From assembly GCA_021825285.1 (NCBI GenBank), contig JAKAHW010000059.1, positions 1 through 6,247 on the forward strand: 6,247 bases of DNA, given 5' to 3'. The stretch comes from a bacterium. GTDB lineage: Bacteria > Patescibacteria > Microgenomatia > Levybacterales > GWA1-39-11. Below are positions 1 to 5,673 of the stretch, in pieces; positions within the stretch are counted from its first letter, which is position 1; each line of letters opens with the position of its first letter. The position numbers were made by a program, and so were the translations under genes. The notes below the pieces were generated by a model. It ran no database searches. It had not been told where the DNA came from and saw only the letters and a program-made list of their open reading frames with translations.

Positions 1-1343
1 ATAACCCTTCCGAATATAAATGCCGTGATTCCAAGAGAAACGTTTGCCGTAGATAGCCCTAAAATAGCAAGTACATAATAAAATGCCCTTATGGTTTGAG
101 GGTTTGAAGAAAAAAATCCATCAGTAACCAAATTTTTATAAATCGTATTTTTAACGTCAAAAACTTCTTTGTATAGCTCTTTGTCTTTAAGCCGGCAGGT
201 TTTATCATCTCCAAAGATTCCTTCAAGAAGCTTTTTCTCAAAATCCAAAAGCTTTGGGTCATCTTTAAATTCCTTCTTTTTGACAAGTGTAAAATCTTGC
301 TTCGTTTTCTCCTCAATTACTAAGTATCCTCGTTGAGCAAGATTTACAATTGTTGAAAAAACATCTCTATTATCGACATTTTCATCAACAAGCCCTCCTG
401 TTTCAGCAGGTGTCAGCTCCCGCCCACCCTTTGTTTTGGGAGGGTCAAACCACGCTATCGCCGGTTTTCCGACATCCGGGTCACGGCCTTTATAAAACCA
501 AATAACTCCAAGTAAAACTGGAAGCATCACATACCATAAAAATACCCCCAAAAAAATCAAAATGAGGACGGTTTTTCCAAGAATTGTGTCAAAAAATAGT
601 ATGCGTTCTGTCGGGAGGAGAGTTGCAACGGTTCCTTTGGGAAAGCCTACAAGGGCTGTCAGCCCATTTTGTTCGGGAAGGATATCATTGGCAGCAAAAG
701 AAATAGAATTTGTATCAACGCTTATTGAGCAATTTTCGTCCTTCGACCCATAAATACCCGTAAAACATTTTGTTTTAAGACTTTCTTTTTTAATATTTTC
801 AGGCAGATATATAATAGCTTTTGCTTTTGCAATTGGAATTTTCCATTCATTTCCCGTCACATTCCAATAAAGCTCGTCATAACTGTCAAAATATCCTATT
901 TCGCCTTTCGCCTTATATGAAATGATATAGGTGTGAAGGCCGGTTATTACCTTATTCGGGTCACCGATTTTGAGCTGGATGTTGTCGCGGATTGTTGTTT
1001 TTGTAAATTTGTAATCGTTGCCGAGTTCATCTTTAACCGAAAAATCCGAAAAACTGATTTCAAGAGTTTTACCATTTGGTGAGATTTTGGTGTAGGGAAT
1101 GGTCCTGAAAATTCCGTGGCGGGTAAGATTGGAGAAATCGTAAAGTATGGTTTCCCTAACATCAATTGACCCATCTTTGTTTATATTAATTTTTGAATCG
1201 AAAGACTGAATATGCTCCCCGAAAATAGCCGTATTTTTATAAACCTTGGTTTGAATATTTGTTTGAGCGTTGATAGTTTTAGGAATGAGAGGAGATGTGA
1301 AAAGAACTAAAATGAAAAGTAATATTTTAATTAATTTATTCAT
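1..1343 (-). CDS. DUF2207 domain membrane protein, 3' end cut by window edge
   Basis: An uninterrupted frame of 447 codons runs from the ATG at 1343 leftward off the window, so the C-terminus is missing. Residues 1-26 look like a signal peptide (two Lys, hydrophobic core, likely cleavage after Ile-Asn-Ala26). The exported part, about 27-255, carries DUF2207 hallmarks: HGIFRTIP near 76-83 and DELYWNVTGNEW at 156-167. Cys193 and Cys205 could form a disulfide outside the cell. A membrane segment spans about 257-284. The following cytoplasmic part has the family's FDPP...ELTPAE..GLVDE block at 299-321 and a winged-helix-like stretch ending RGYLVIEE (338-345). A second hydrophobic segment begins near 419. 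The start codon overlaps the stop of the alkyltransferase gene (ATGA), so the two are probably translationally coupled; no Shine-Dalgarno is visible. The family is widespread in bacteria and its function is unknown. Assignment rests on remembered motifs and is fairly secure; a role in the envelope is inference. Confidence 0.9.
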   Translation of the reverse strand, partial: MNKLIKILLFILVLFTSPLIPKTINAQTNIQTKVYKNTAIFGEHIQSFDSKININKDGSIDVRETILYDFSNLTRHGIFRTIPYTKISPNGKTLEISFSDFSVKDELGNDYKFTKTTIRDNIQLKIGDPNKVITGLHTYIISYKAKGEIGYFDSYDELYWNVTGNEWKIPIAKAKAIIYLPENIKKESLKTKCFTGIYGSKDENCSISVDTNSISFAANDILPEQNGLTALVGFPKGTVATLLPTERILFFDTILGKTVLILIFLGVFLWYVMLPVLLGVIWFYKGRDPDVGKPAIAWFDPPKTKGGRELTPAETGGLVDENVDNRDVFSTIVNLAQRGYLVIEEKTKQDFTLVKKKEFKDDPKLLDFEKKLLEGIFGDDKTCRLKDKELYKEVFDVKNTIYKNLVTDGFFSSNPQTIRAFYYVLAILGLSTANVSLGITAFIFGRV

Positions 1344-1648
1344 TTGAAATTGAATAGTGCTTCTTTTAGATTAACATGACTTGCATTCTTAAACGAAATC
1401 CCTTCCTCTTCTAGCAATTTTTTCTGGATGTCTTTGCCTCCAAAAGCGTATCCGGGTGCTATTCTTCCGTTTCGGTCAACGACTCTATGACACGGAGTTT
1501 TTGTTTGGTCAGGATTCATGTGCAGTATATTCCCGACTACGCGAGGTGAAATATTTAACTTTTTAGCAATTGAGCCATAGGTTGTTACCTTTCCTTTAGG
1601 GATTTTTCGAACCAATTTGTAGACCTTTTCGTAGAGATCCTGCCTCAT
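1340..1648 (-). CDS. Minimal MGMT-type methylated-DNA alkyltransferase (DNA-binding domain only, catalytic Cys kept)
   Basis: This 102-residue protein is just the C-terminal DNA-binding/active-site domain of O6-alkylguanine-DNA alkyltransferases. Visible features are IPKGKVTTYGSIA (16-28, with the conserved Tyr24), a helix-turn-helix with the probable arginine finger Arg36 in SPRVVGN, the active-site motif PCHRVV at 52-57 with Cys53, and the following GYAFGG and LLEEEGI segments (66-71 and 78-84). The N-terminal domain of Ada-C or human MGMT is absent. Most proteins this short are alkyltransferase-like (ATL) proteins, which carry Trp or Ala instead of Cys and only flag lesions for excision repair. 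Here the Cys is present, so suicidal transfer of the alkyl group from O6-alkylguanine is chemically possible. Both ends overlap neighbours by ATGA junctions: the start with the DedA gene stop, the stop with the DUF2207 start. No Shine-Dalgarno is seen. Fold assignment is secure; activity is inferred. Confidence 0.9.
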   Translation of the reverse strand: MRQDLYEKVYKLVRKIPKGKVTTYGSIAKKLNISPRVVGNILHMNPDQTKTPCHRVVDRNGRIAPGYAFGGKDIQKKLLEEEGISFKNASHVNLKEALFNFK

Positions 1649-2187
1649 ATTTTTGAAAATACAACCGAAATAATAATATCACGGGCAAACCGTCCAATAA
1701 AAACACATAGCAAGAATTTTTTAATTGGATATTGCGCAACACCCGCAAAAATTCCGACAGCATCAAAGAGAGGATTGGGAATAAAAGCCATTAAAATTAA
1801 AATATACGCACCGTATTTTTCAAAAACAAATTGATAAAGTTTGTAAAATAATCCGGGTTTTTTGTCGTCAATTACTTTTTCTCCCGAATACCCAAATAAA
1901 AACCCTGTGCTTTCGCCAAGAGATGAGCCGACAGCAGACACAAATGCCACCAAAAGCGGATTGTAAAGAGTGCCTCCAATGCCCACTGATAGAATTGCGG
2001 GGGAGGGTAGAAATACTGTTGCACTTCCAAAAAAGTTTATAAGACCTATTCCCAAAAGCCCAAGCGATTTAAAATGTTGGAATTGGACTTTATAAAAAAC
2101 CGGAAGAAGCATTAAAACGGTTGAGGAAACAAAGATTAAAATGAAGGATATTCTTTTCAAAGTGAACAGATTATTTATTCTTTTCAT
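1645..2187 (-). CDS. DedA/VTT-domain (SNARE-associated) integral membrane protein
   Basis: A 180-residue hydrophobic protein with a membrane helix at about 12-31, a re-entrant/hydrophobic stretch at about 43-84, and further helices near 127-151 and 156-178. The central GSSLGESTGFLFGYSGEKVI (87-106) and the later FIPNPLFDAVGIFAG (135-149) followed by FIGRFARD (163-170) match the VTT (DedA, YqaA/TMEM41-like) pattern of paired re-entrant loops. Family members move or flip lipids such as undecaprenyl phosphate or phosphatidylethanolamine; which lipid applies here cannot be told. The ATG at 2187 lies inside the end of the upstream 94-residue gene (17-base overlap), and its TGA stop overlaps the alkyltransferase ATG, so it is an internal gene of the minus-strand operon. 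No clear Shine-Dalgarno precedes it. A later start is possible at Met26 but would remove the first membrane helix. Confidence 0.85.
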   Translation of the reverse strand: MKRINNLFTLKRISFILIFVSSTVLMLLPVFYKVQFQHFKSLGLLGIGLINFFGSATVFLPSPAILSVGIGGTLYNPLLVAFVSAVGSSLGESTGFLFGYSGEKVIDDKKPGLFYKLYQFVFEKYGAYILILMAFIPNPLFDAVGIFAGVAQYPIKKFLLCVFIGRFARDIIISVVFSKI

Positions 2188-2455
2188 TATCTTTTAGCTG
2201 ATCTTTCAGTTGTTTCATCCTCCACATAAACAAAGCTCCTTTGTTTGGGGTTGTTGTCTTTGCGTCTTTGCAATATGAAAGAGCTTTTTCAAGAATGGAG
2301 CGGTGAACTGTCTTTGCAAGCTTGATGTAAAGGGATTTGTGTTTGTGGTCATTGAGTTCTTCTGAGAGGTAAATCCCGAATGATTGGAATTCCCGGCTTA
2401 TATATTTATCTTCAACGGGATTAAATTGAGTGAGAATGCTGTTAATTTTCTGCAT
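2171..2455 (-). CDS. Conserved-looking 94-residue protein of unknown function, first gene of the minus-strand operon
   Basis: This soluble, basic, probably all-helical protein has no signal peptide or membrane segment. The middle part, FQSFGIYLSEELNDHKHKSLYIKL (23-46), and the C-terminal GALFMWRMKQLKDQLK (73-88) resemble small uncharacterised proteins I recall from Patescibacteria, but I cannot name a domain. Its length (94 residues) and Lys-rich tail would suit a nucleic-acid or ribosome-associated role, though that is speculation. The start at 2455 sits 16 nt downstream of an exact extended -10 (TGATATAAT), leaving a leader of only about 10 nt. The gene heads the DedA-MGMT-DUF2207 operon and overlaps the DedA start by 17 bases. 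Confidence 0.7.
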   Translation of the reverse strand: MQKINSILTQFNPVEDKYISREFQSFGIYLSEELNDHKHKSLYIKLAKTVHRSILEKALSYCKDAKTTTPNKGALFMWRMKQLKDQLKDNEKNK

Positions 2456-2471
2456 GTTTGATTCATCTTGA

Positions 2472-2480
2472 ATTATATCA
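2472..2480 (-). promoter_or_regulatory. Extended -10 promoter of the minus-strand operon
   Basis: On the minus strand the sequence TGATATAAT contains a perfect TATAAT (2472-2477) preceded by the TGn extension (2478-2480). No good -35 is found at 16-19 bp; TTAACA occurs only at a 20-bp spacing. The ATG at 2455 begins 16 nt after the -10, so a transcript starting at the usual distance would have a leader of about 10 nt, without a Shine-Dalgarno. Confidence 0.7.
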
Positions 2481-2491
2481 CCTAGACGCTA

Positions 2492-2520
2492 TTGATTTGT
2501 TAATTTTTAATTGGTAGTAT
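2492..2520 (+). promoter_or_regulatory. Promoter of the Dcd-like gene (-35, 17-bp spacer, extended -10)
   Basis: TTGATT at 2492-2497 is followed after exactly 17 bp by TAGTAT (2515-2520), with a TGG extension at 2512-2514. The ATG at 2533 begins 12 nt after the -10, so the mRNA leader would be about 6 nt or less. It lies back to back with the minus-strand promoter in a 77-bp gap. Confidence 0.65.
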
Positions 2521-2532
2521 TGGTTTACTTAA

Positions 2533-3072
2533 ATGATACTAGGGCCAAAAAAATTACTTCAGCTTGTAAAAAAACAGAAATTAGTAGAAGGGTTATCCGA
2601 GCGTGAGTTGACAAACCCCGAAGGCGCAGGATTTGATCTCAGACTTGGGGAAGTTTATAAAATTTCAGGAGACGCTTTTTTGGGAGAAACACATAGAAAA
2701 ACAGCCGATATAACTTTGGTTCAAAGCTACAAAGAAGGAGAAAACAGGACAATAAAGATAAAGCCGGGGGATTATTTTTTGGTTACAACAATTGAAAGCG
2801 TTAATACGCCACTTGATATTACAATTAACTTTAAGCCAAGAACTACAACGTTTAGAAGTGGTTTATTTCTTAGGACAGGAAATGTTGCTCCGGGATATAA
2901 AGGAAAATTGACGTTTGGTCTCAAAAATGAAGGACCGATAACTGTCACTATTGAAATGGGGGCCCGATTTGTCCATGCGCAATTTGATGAAGTCAAAGGT
3001 CAAGGCTCACAATACAGAGGGCAATGGCAGGGCGGAAGAGTCGCCGCAACAAAAAAAGAAAAACAGGTTTAA
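2533..3072 (+). CDS. dCTP deaminase/dUTPase-family protein (Dcd-like), catalytic acids apparently missing
   Basis: The 179-residue protein has the layout of the Dcd/bifunctional Dcd-Dut family: MILGPKKLLQL at the N-terminus, GAGFDLRLG (31-39), an archaeal-style FLGETHRKT (49-57), KPGDYFLVTTIESV (77-90), the phosphate-binding-like PRTTTFRSG (102-110), GNVAPGYKGKLTFGLKNEG (116-134), GARFVHAQF (143-151) and a tail YRGQWQGGRV (161-170). Members deaminate dCTP and/or hydrolyse dUTP to dUMP, the substrate of thymidylate synthase, which fits thyA about 700 bp downstream. By eye-alignment with E. coli Dcd, the conserved Asp of IDPG is Ala119 and the deaminase Glu of VLEF is Gly129, so neither standard activity is assured. 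Arg103 and Arg108 are kept. The start is firm because MIL begins most family members. It converges with the next gene, leaving 3 bp. It may be a dUTPase variant, a nucleotide-binding regulator, or an enzyme using other residues. Confidence 0.85.
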   Translation: MILGPKKLLQLVKKQKLVEGLSERELTNPEGAGFDLRLGEVYKISGDAFLGETHRKTADITLVQSYKEGENRTIKIKPGDYFLVTTIESVNTPLDITINFKPRTTTFRSGLFLRTGNVAPGYKGKLTFGLKNEGPITVTIEMGARFVHAQFDEVKGQGSQYRGQWQGGRVAATKKEKQV

Positions 3073-3075
3073 TTA

Positions 3076-3690
3076 TTAGGCGTTCCCCCTAGAAACGTAT
3101 ACCATTGTCGAATCTTTTACGTGTGGTTTCCACTGCTCAACTGTTATCTCATACAGACTATTAAGCGCGTTTTTTGCTAATACGGATTTATCCACTTCCC
3201 CTAACAATCTCTCTAAAGCATTAAAGTCATTATAGCTTGTATCAAGTAGATTTTTAGCGTTTGGATTTTCTACTAAATCTTCTATGGGGGGTAAATAGTT
3301 TTGTAGTGCTACGTTTGCAACAGCTGTGTAGTAGTAGATCGCGATATAGTTAGTGATAATATTTTGTGTTGTGGGATCTTCTTCTGGAGAAGGCAGCATT
3401 TGTGCTGCTGGGCGGTTCGAGGTAAACTCTTTTATAATCGTAAACAAAAAAGATGTAGTTTCGTCAGCTTGTTTTGGTGTGGTTGCATATTTCGTTAATC
3501 TGTCCATCCACTTAGCGGTTAGGTTTTCTAATGATTGTGTTTGCGTTTTTATTCCTTTCAATGCTAGCTCAGATTTGCCTTCAGCATTTTTAGCTTCTTT
3601 GTAGAAAAATAAAGAAAGAGCAATTGCTAATACTGAAAGGATCAGGGAGGCAATAGATGCAATCAAATTTATTAATTTTTGAGGAGACAT
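3076..3690 (-). CDS. Unknown single-pass membrane-anchored protein with helical soluble domain
   Basis: The 204 residues begin with one strong hydrophobic helix (about 8-30) followed by KEAKNAEGKSELALKGIK, and then a mostly helical, charged region with coiled-coil character near 36-68. The rest (about 75-204) is soluble and contains a Tyr-rich stretch IAIYYYTAV (116-124). It most likely sits in the membrane with the bulk in the cytoplasm, but topology is uncertain. I recognise no domain. It is a lone minus-strand gene between the Dcd-like gene and thyA, ending 3 bp from the former. Its codon choice (several CTA and mixed ACG/ACC codons) looks somewhat different from its neighbours, which hints at acquisition but is only an impression. 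A good promoter (TTGAAT, 17 bp, TGC-TATATT) lies directly upstream and the ATG is 15 nt after the -10. The opposite frame at 3353-3604 is Cys/Ser/Val-rich and has no promoter, so this strand is preferred. Confidence 0.75.
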   Translation of the reverse strand: MSPQKLINLIASIASLILSVLAIALSLFFYKEAKNAEGKSELALKGIKTQTQSLENLTAKWMDRLTKYATTPKQADETTSFLFTIIKEFTSNRPAAQMLPSPEEDPTTQNIITNYIAIYYYTAVANVALQNYLPPIEDLVENPNAKNLLDTSYNDFNALERLLGEVDKSVLAKNALNSLYEITVEQWKPHVKDSTMVYVSRGNA

Positions 3691-3705
3691 TTTATTTTAA
3701 ATGCA

Positions 3706-3734
3706 AATATAGCACTTATTGCATTGGTATTCAA
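3706..3734 (-). promoter_or_regulatory. Promoter of the membrane-anchored gene
   Basis: Read on the minus strand, TTGAAT (3729-3734) is followed by a 17-bp spacer ending TGC and then TATATT (3706-3711). The ATG at 3690 begins 15 nt downstream of the -10, giving a leader of about 8-9 nt without a Shine-Dalgarno. Its spacer contains the likely -35 of thyA. Confidence 0.65.
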
Positions 3735-3747
3735 TCTTTGATAGATT
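3719..3747 (+). promoter_or_regulatory. Candidate promoter of the thyA operon, overlapping the divergent promoter
   Basis: An extended -10, TGA-TAGATT (-10 at 3742-3747), lies 13 nt before the thyA ATG. At 17 bp upstream is a weak -35, TTGCAT (3719-3724). The element interleaves with the minus-strand promoter at 3706-3734, so the two probably compete for RNA polymerase. The -35 match is poor, so recognition would lean on the extended -10. Confidence 0.5.
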
Positions 3748-3760
3748 AGAGACAATAAAA

Positions 3761-4723
3761 ATGGCAGAAACACAACATCCGGAATATCAATATCTTGATT
3801 TACTAAAAGAAATTCTTGAAAAAGGAGAGCGTAAAGTTGACCGTGGGACAGATGTTGTCCTCTATAGTTTGTTCGGCCGCCAGACAAGATACGATTTATC
3901 AAAAGGTTTCCCGCTTCTAACAACAAAAAAAGTTTACTGGAAAGGCGTTTTACATGAGCTTTGCTGGTTTATGTCAGGGCAAACGAATATTAAATACTTG
4001 GTAGACAACAATGTTCATATTTGGGATGACTATCCATACAAAATTTACCAAGGAAAAGGCGGAAAGCTTTCAAAGGAGGAGTTTGTAGGAAAGATTAAAG
4101 ATAATGATAAGTTTGCAGAGCGATGGGGTAATTTGCCCAGGATTTATGGTGAAATGTGGAGGCATTGGCCCACCAAAACAAAAAGGACAATTGACCAGTT
4201 GGGATGGGTTATGCAGGAATTAAAAGAAGATCCTGATGCAAAAAATGCAATTGTTACCTCATGGAATCCGGAATACATGTACACAATGGCTTTAAAAAAG
4301 GAAGCCAACAGATTCCCAATTTGCCACAATATGTATCAGGTTTCCCGCCGGGGAAATAAATTATCGTTGCAGCTTTATCAGCGAAGTGCAGATGTTTTCT
4401 TGGGTGTTCCATTTAATATTGCTTCATACGCACTTTTGACAATAATTTTGGCAAATATCATGGGGCTTGAGCCCGGAGAATTTGTGCATACATTTGGGGA
4501 TGTTCATATTTATGAGAATCATTTGGAGCAGGTGAAAGAGCAGTTGACCAGAAAACCCCGTCCTTTTCCTACAGTCAATATAAAACGCAGGATTAAAAGC
4601 ATTGATGATTTTAAGGCGGACGATGTAGAGCTTTTGGATTACGATCCATACCCCATGATGAAGGCCGAATTAACCGTTGCCGGAGGTCTGTATGATAAAA
4701 AAACCGGCAAAATGGCAAAATAA
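3761..4723 (+). CDS. thyA: Thymidylate synthase ThyA
   Basis: ThyA methylates dUMP to dTMP with methylenetetrahydrofolate, releasing dihydrofolate, in the cytoplasm. The 320 residues show all family landmarks: the phosphate-binding Arg28 in VDRGT, FPLLTTKK (50-57), HELCWFMSGQTNI (65-77, Glu66), Trp88 in HIWDD, IYGEMWR (128-134), the catalytic Cys188 in FPICHN, LYQRSADVFLG (205-215, Arg208 and Asp211), PFNIASYALL (217-226, Asn219) and DVHIYENH (247-254). Residues about 91-127 are an insert relative to E. coli ThyA, at the place where L. casei ThyA also has one. The C-terminus runs about 14 residues past the usual closing residue. The ATG at 3761 is chosen over an in-frame TTG at 3719 because the latter lies in the promoter and adds non-family sequence. 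The stop overlaps the Nudix start (TAATG), so the genes are one operon with folA. Confidence 0.97.
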   Translation: MAETQHPEYQYLDLLKEILEKGERKVDRGTDVVLYSLFGRQTRYDLSKGFPLLTTKKVYWKGVLHELCWFMSGQTNIKYLVDNNVHIWDDYPYKIYQGKGGKLSKEEFVGKIKDNDKFAERWGNLPRIYGEMWRHWPTKTKRTIDQLGWVMQELKEDPDAKNAIVTSWNPEYMYTMALKKEANRFPICHNMYQVSRRGNKLSLQLYQRSADVFLGVPFNIASYALLTIILANIMGLEPGEFVHTFGDVHIYENHLEQVKEQLTRKPRPFPTVNIKRRIKSIDDFKADDVELLDYDPYPMMKAELTVAGGLYDKKTGKMAK

Positions 4724-5157
4724 TGATTAAGAAAAAAATAATTCCTTCAGTTGGAATTGTAGCTATAAGAGATAATGAAGTACTCCTTGTAAAAGAATTA
4801 GAAGGTTCCGGGCATATTTCTGGTGTATTTGGTTTGCCTTCAGGACGTGTGAATGATGATGAAACCGAGCAGGAAGCAGCCGCTCGCGAATTACAGGAAG
4901 AAACAGGTTTAAATGCAAAAGTTGTTGATTTCAAAGAATTTGAAGGAAATTATTTTATTGCAGACATTCCAAGAAAAGACGGAACGATTAAAACCTTCGG
5001 ATGGAGGGGGTTTAAAGTCCAAAATTTCTATGGACAGCTTTCTGGAAATGATGAAACACAGCCCTATTGGGTAGGTCTTGATAAGCTGAAAATACTGGAC
5101 AAAAAGAAATTGCTCCTTCCGAATGTTATAGAAATTGTAAACAACTCACTAAAATGA
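4723..5157 (+). CDS. Nudix hydrolase (MutT family) in the thyA-folA operon
   Basis: The 144-residue protein contains a perfect Nudix box, GX5EX7REUXEEXGU, at residues 41-63, including RELQEETGL (55-63), with metal-binding Glu residues at 59 and 60. The N-terminal IIPSVGIVAIRDNEVLLVKE (6-25) is the usual first strands of the fold, and LPSGRV leads into the box. Nudix enzymes split nucleoside diphosphates linked to another group. Substrate cannot be read from the sequence. Lying between thyA and folA, with one-base and four-base overlaps, suggests pyrimidine dNTP cleanup (for example modified dCTP or dUTP), or dihydroneopterin triphosphate hydrolysis in folate synthesis, or 8-oxo-dGTP sanitation; this is inference. 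No Shine-Dalgarno is seen, so translation probably depends on coupling to thyA. Confidence 0.92.
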   Translation: MIKKKIIPSVGIVAIRDNEVLLVKELEGSGHISGVFGLPSGRVNDDETEQEAAARELQEETGLNAKVVDFKEFEGNYFIADIPRKDGTIKTFGWRGFKVQNFYGQLSGNDETQPYWVGLDKLKILDKKKLLLPNVIEIVNNSLK

Positions 5158-5639
5158 TTAATATTATTGCTGCAATTGGGAAGAACAGGGAAATAGGCGC
5201 GAAAAATAAGCTTCTTTGGCATATTCCTGGTGAGCTTCCCCGCTTTAAAGAAATTACCATAGGACATCCTATTGTTATGGGAAGGAAGACTTTCGAATCA
5301 ATAGGACGACCGCTTCCCGGACGCACAAACATTGTAATTACACGTGATTCAGGTTTTGTTCGTGACGGTATTATTGTTTCAAGTTCAATTGAAGAGGCAA
5401 TCAAGAAAGCTAAGGATTCTTCCGGTTCGAGCGAAATTTTTATTATTGGCGGAGGACAAATTTATGAGCAGGGTTTAAAGTATACAGATAGGCTTTACCT
5501 GACCCTTGTTGATCAGGAATATTCTGAAGCAGATGCATTTTTTCCCGAATACAGCGAATTTAATAAAATTATAGAGGAGGAAGAAGGGGAGAGCGAAGGA
5601 TTAAAGTATAAATTTGTAACCCTTAAAAAAAGCAGTTGA
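5154..5639 (+). CDS. folA: Dihydrofolate reductase FolA
   Basis: FolA reduces dihydrofolate to tetrahydrofolate with NADPH, restoring the cofactor that ThyA oxidises. The 161 residues are of normal length. Motifs: INIIAAIGKNREIG (2-15), LLWHIPGELPRFK (20-32) with Trp22 and the proton-relay acid Glu27 (Asp27 in E. coli, Glu in vertebrates), MGRKTFESIGRPLPGR (42-57, with Arg44 for NADPH and Arg57 for the folate glutamate), IVITR (60-64), IFIIGGGQIYEQ (95-106) and YLTLVD (115-120). The C-terminus YKFVTLKK matches the final strand of other DHFRs, so the stop is natural. The ATG overlaps the Nudix stop (ATGA). A run of seven A bases at 5625-5631 lies just before the stop. Confidence 0.97.
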   Translation: MINIIAAIGKNREIGAKNKLLWHIPGELPRFKEITIGHPIVMGRKTFESIGRPLPGRTNIVITRDSGFVRDGIIVSSSIEEAIKKAKDSSGSSEIFIIGGGQIYEQGLKYTDRLYLTLVDQEYSEADAFFPEYSEFNKIIEEEEGESEGLKYKFVTLKKSS

Positions 5640-5664
5640 AAATATTCATTTAGAGGAGTATAAG
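5636..5664 (+). promoter_or_regulatory. Candidate promoter before the small ORF
   Basis: TTGAAA (5636-5641, overlapping the folA stop) is followed after exactly 17 bp by TATAAG (5659-5664), a 5-of-6 match at each box. The ATG at 5674 begins 9 nt after the -10, in line with the short spacings of the other promoters here. There is no TG extension. AT-rich sequence makes chance matches common. Confidence 0.4.
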
Positions 5665-5668
5665 GAAG
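5662..5668 (+). promoter_or_regulatory. Shine-Dalgarno-like site of the small ORF
   Basis: AAGGAAG ends 5 nt before the ATG at 5674; its AAGGA core is spaced 7 nt from the start. It is the only convincing Shine-Dalgarno seen before any gene in the window and helps fix this start. A second purine block, GAGGAG (5653-5658), is too far upstream. The site overlaps the candidate -10, so only one of the two roles may be real. Confidence 0.45.
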
Positions 5669-5673
5669 TTGAT

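Noticed and set aside
89..1174. Several short frames on both strands inside the DUF2207 gene (89-316 and 947-1174 minus, 562-753 plus)
   Set aside because: They are out of frame with, or antisense to, a continuous 447-codon DUF2207 frame with clear family motifs.
3062..3100. Bidirectional terminator between the convergent Dcd-like and membrane-anchored genes
   Set aside because: Only a 4-bp CGTT/AACG pairing without a T-run is visible, and the gap is 3 bp; not supportable.
3353..3604. Plus-strand frame opposite the membrane-anchored gene
   Set aside because: Its Cys/Val/Ser-rich composition is typical of an antisense shadow, and it has no initiation signals; the minus strand has a strong promoter and a coherent protein.
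3719..3760. Upstream TTG start for thyA
   Set aside because: It lies on the candidate -35 and adds 14 residues not seen in ThyA proteins; ATG 3761 fits the promoter spacing and the family N-terminus.
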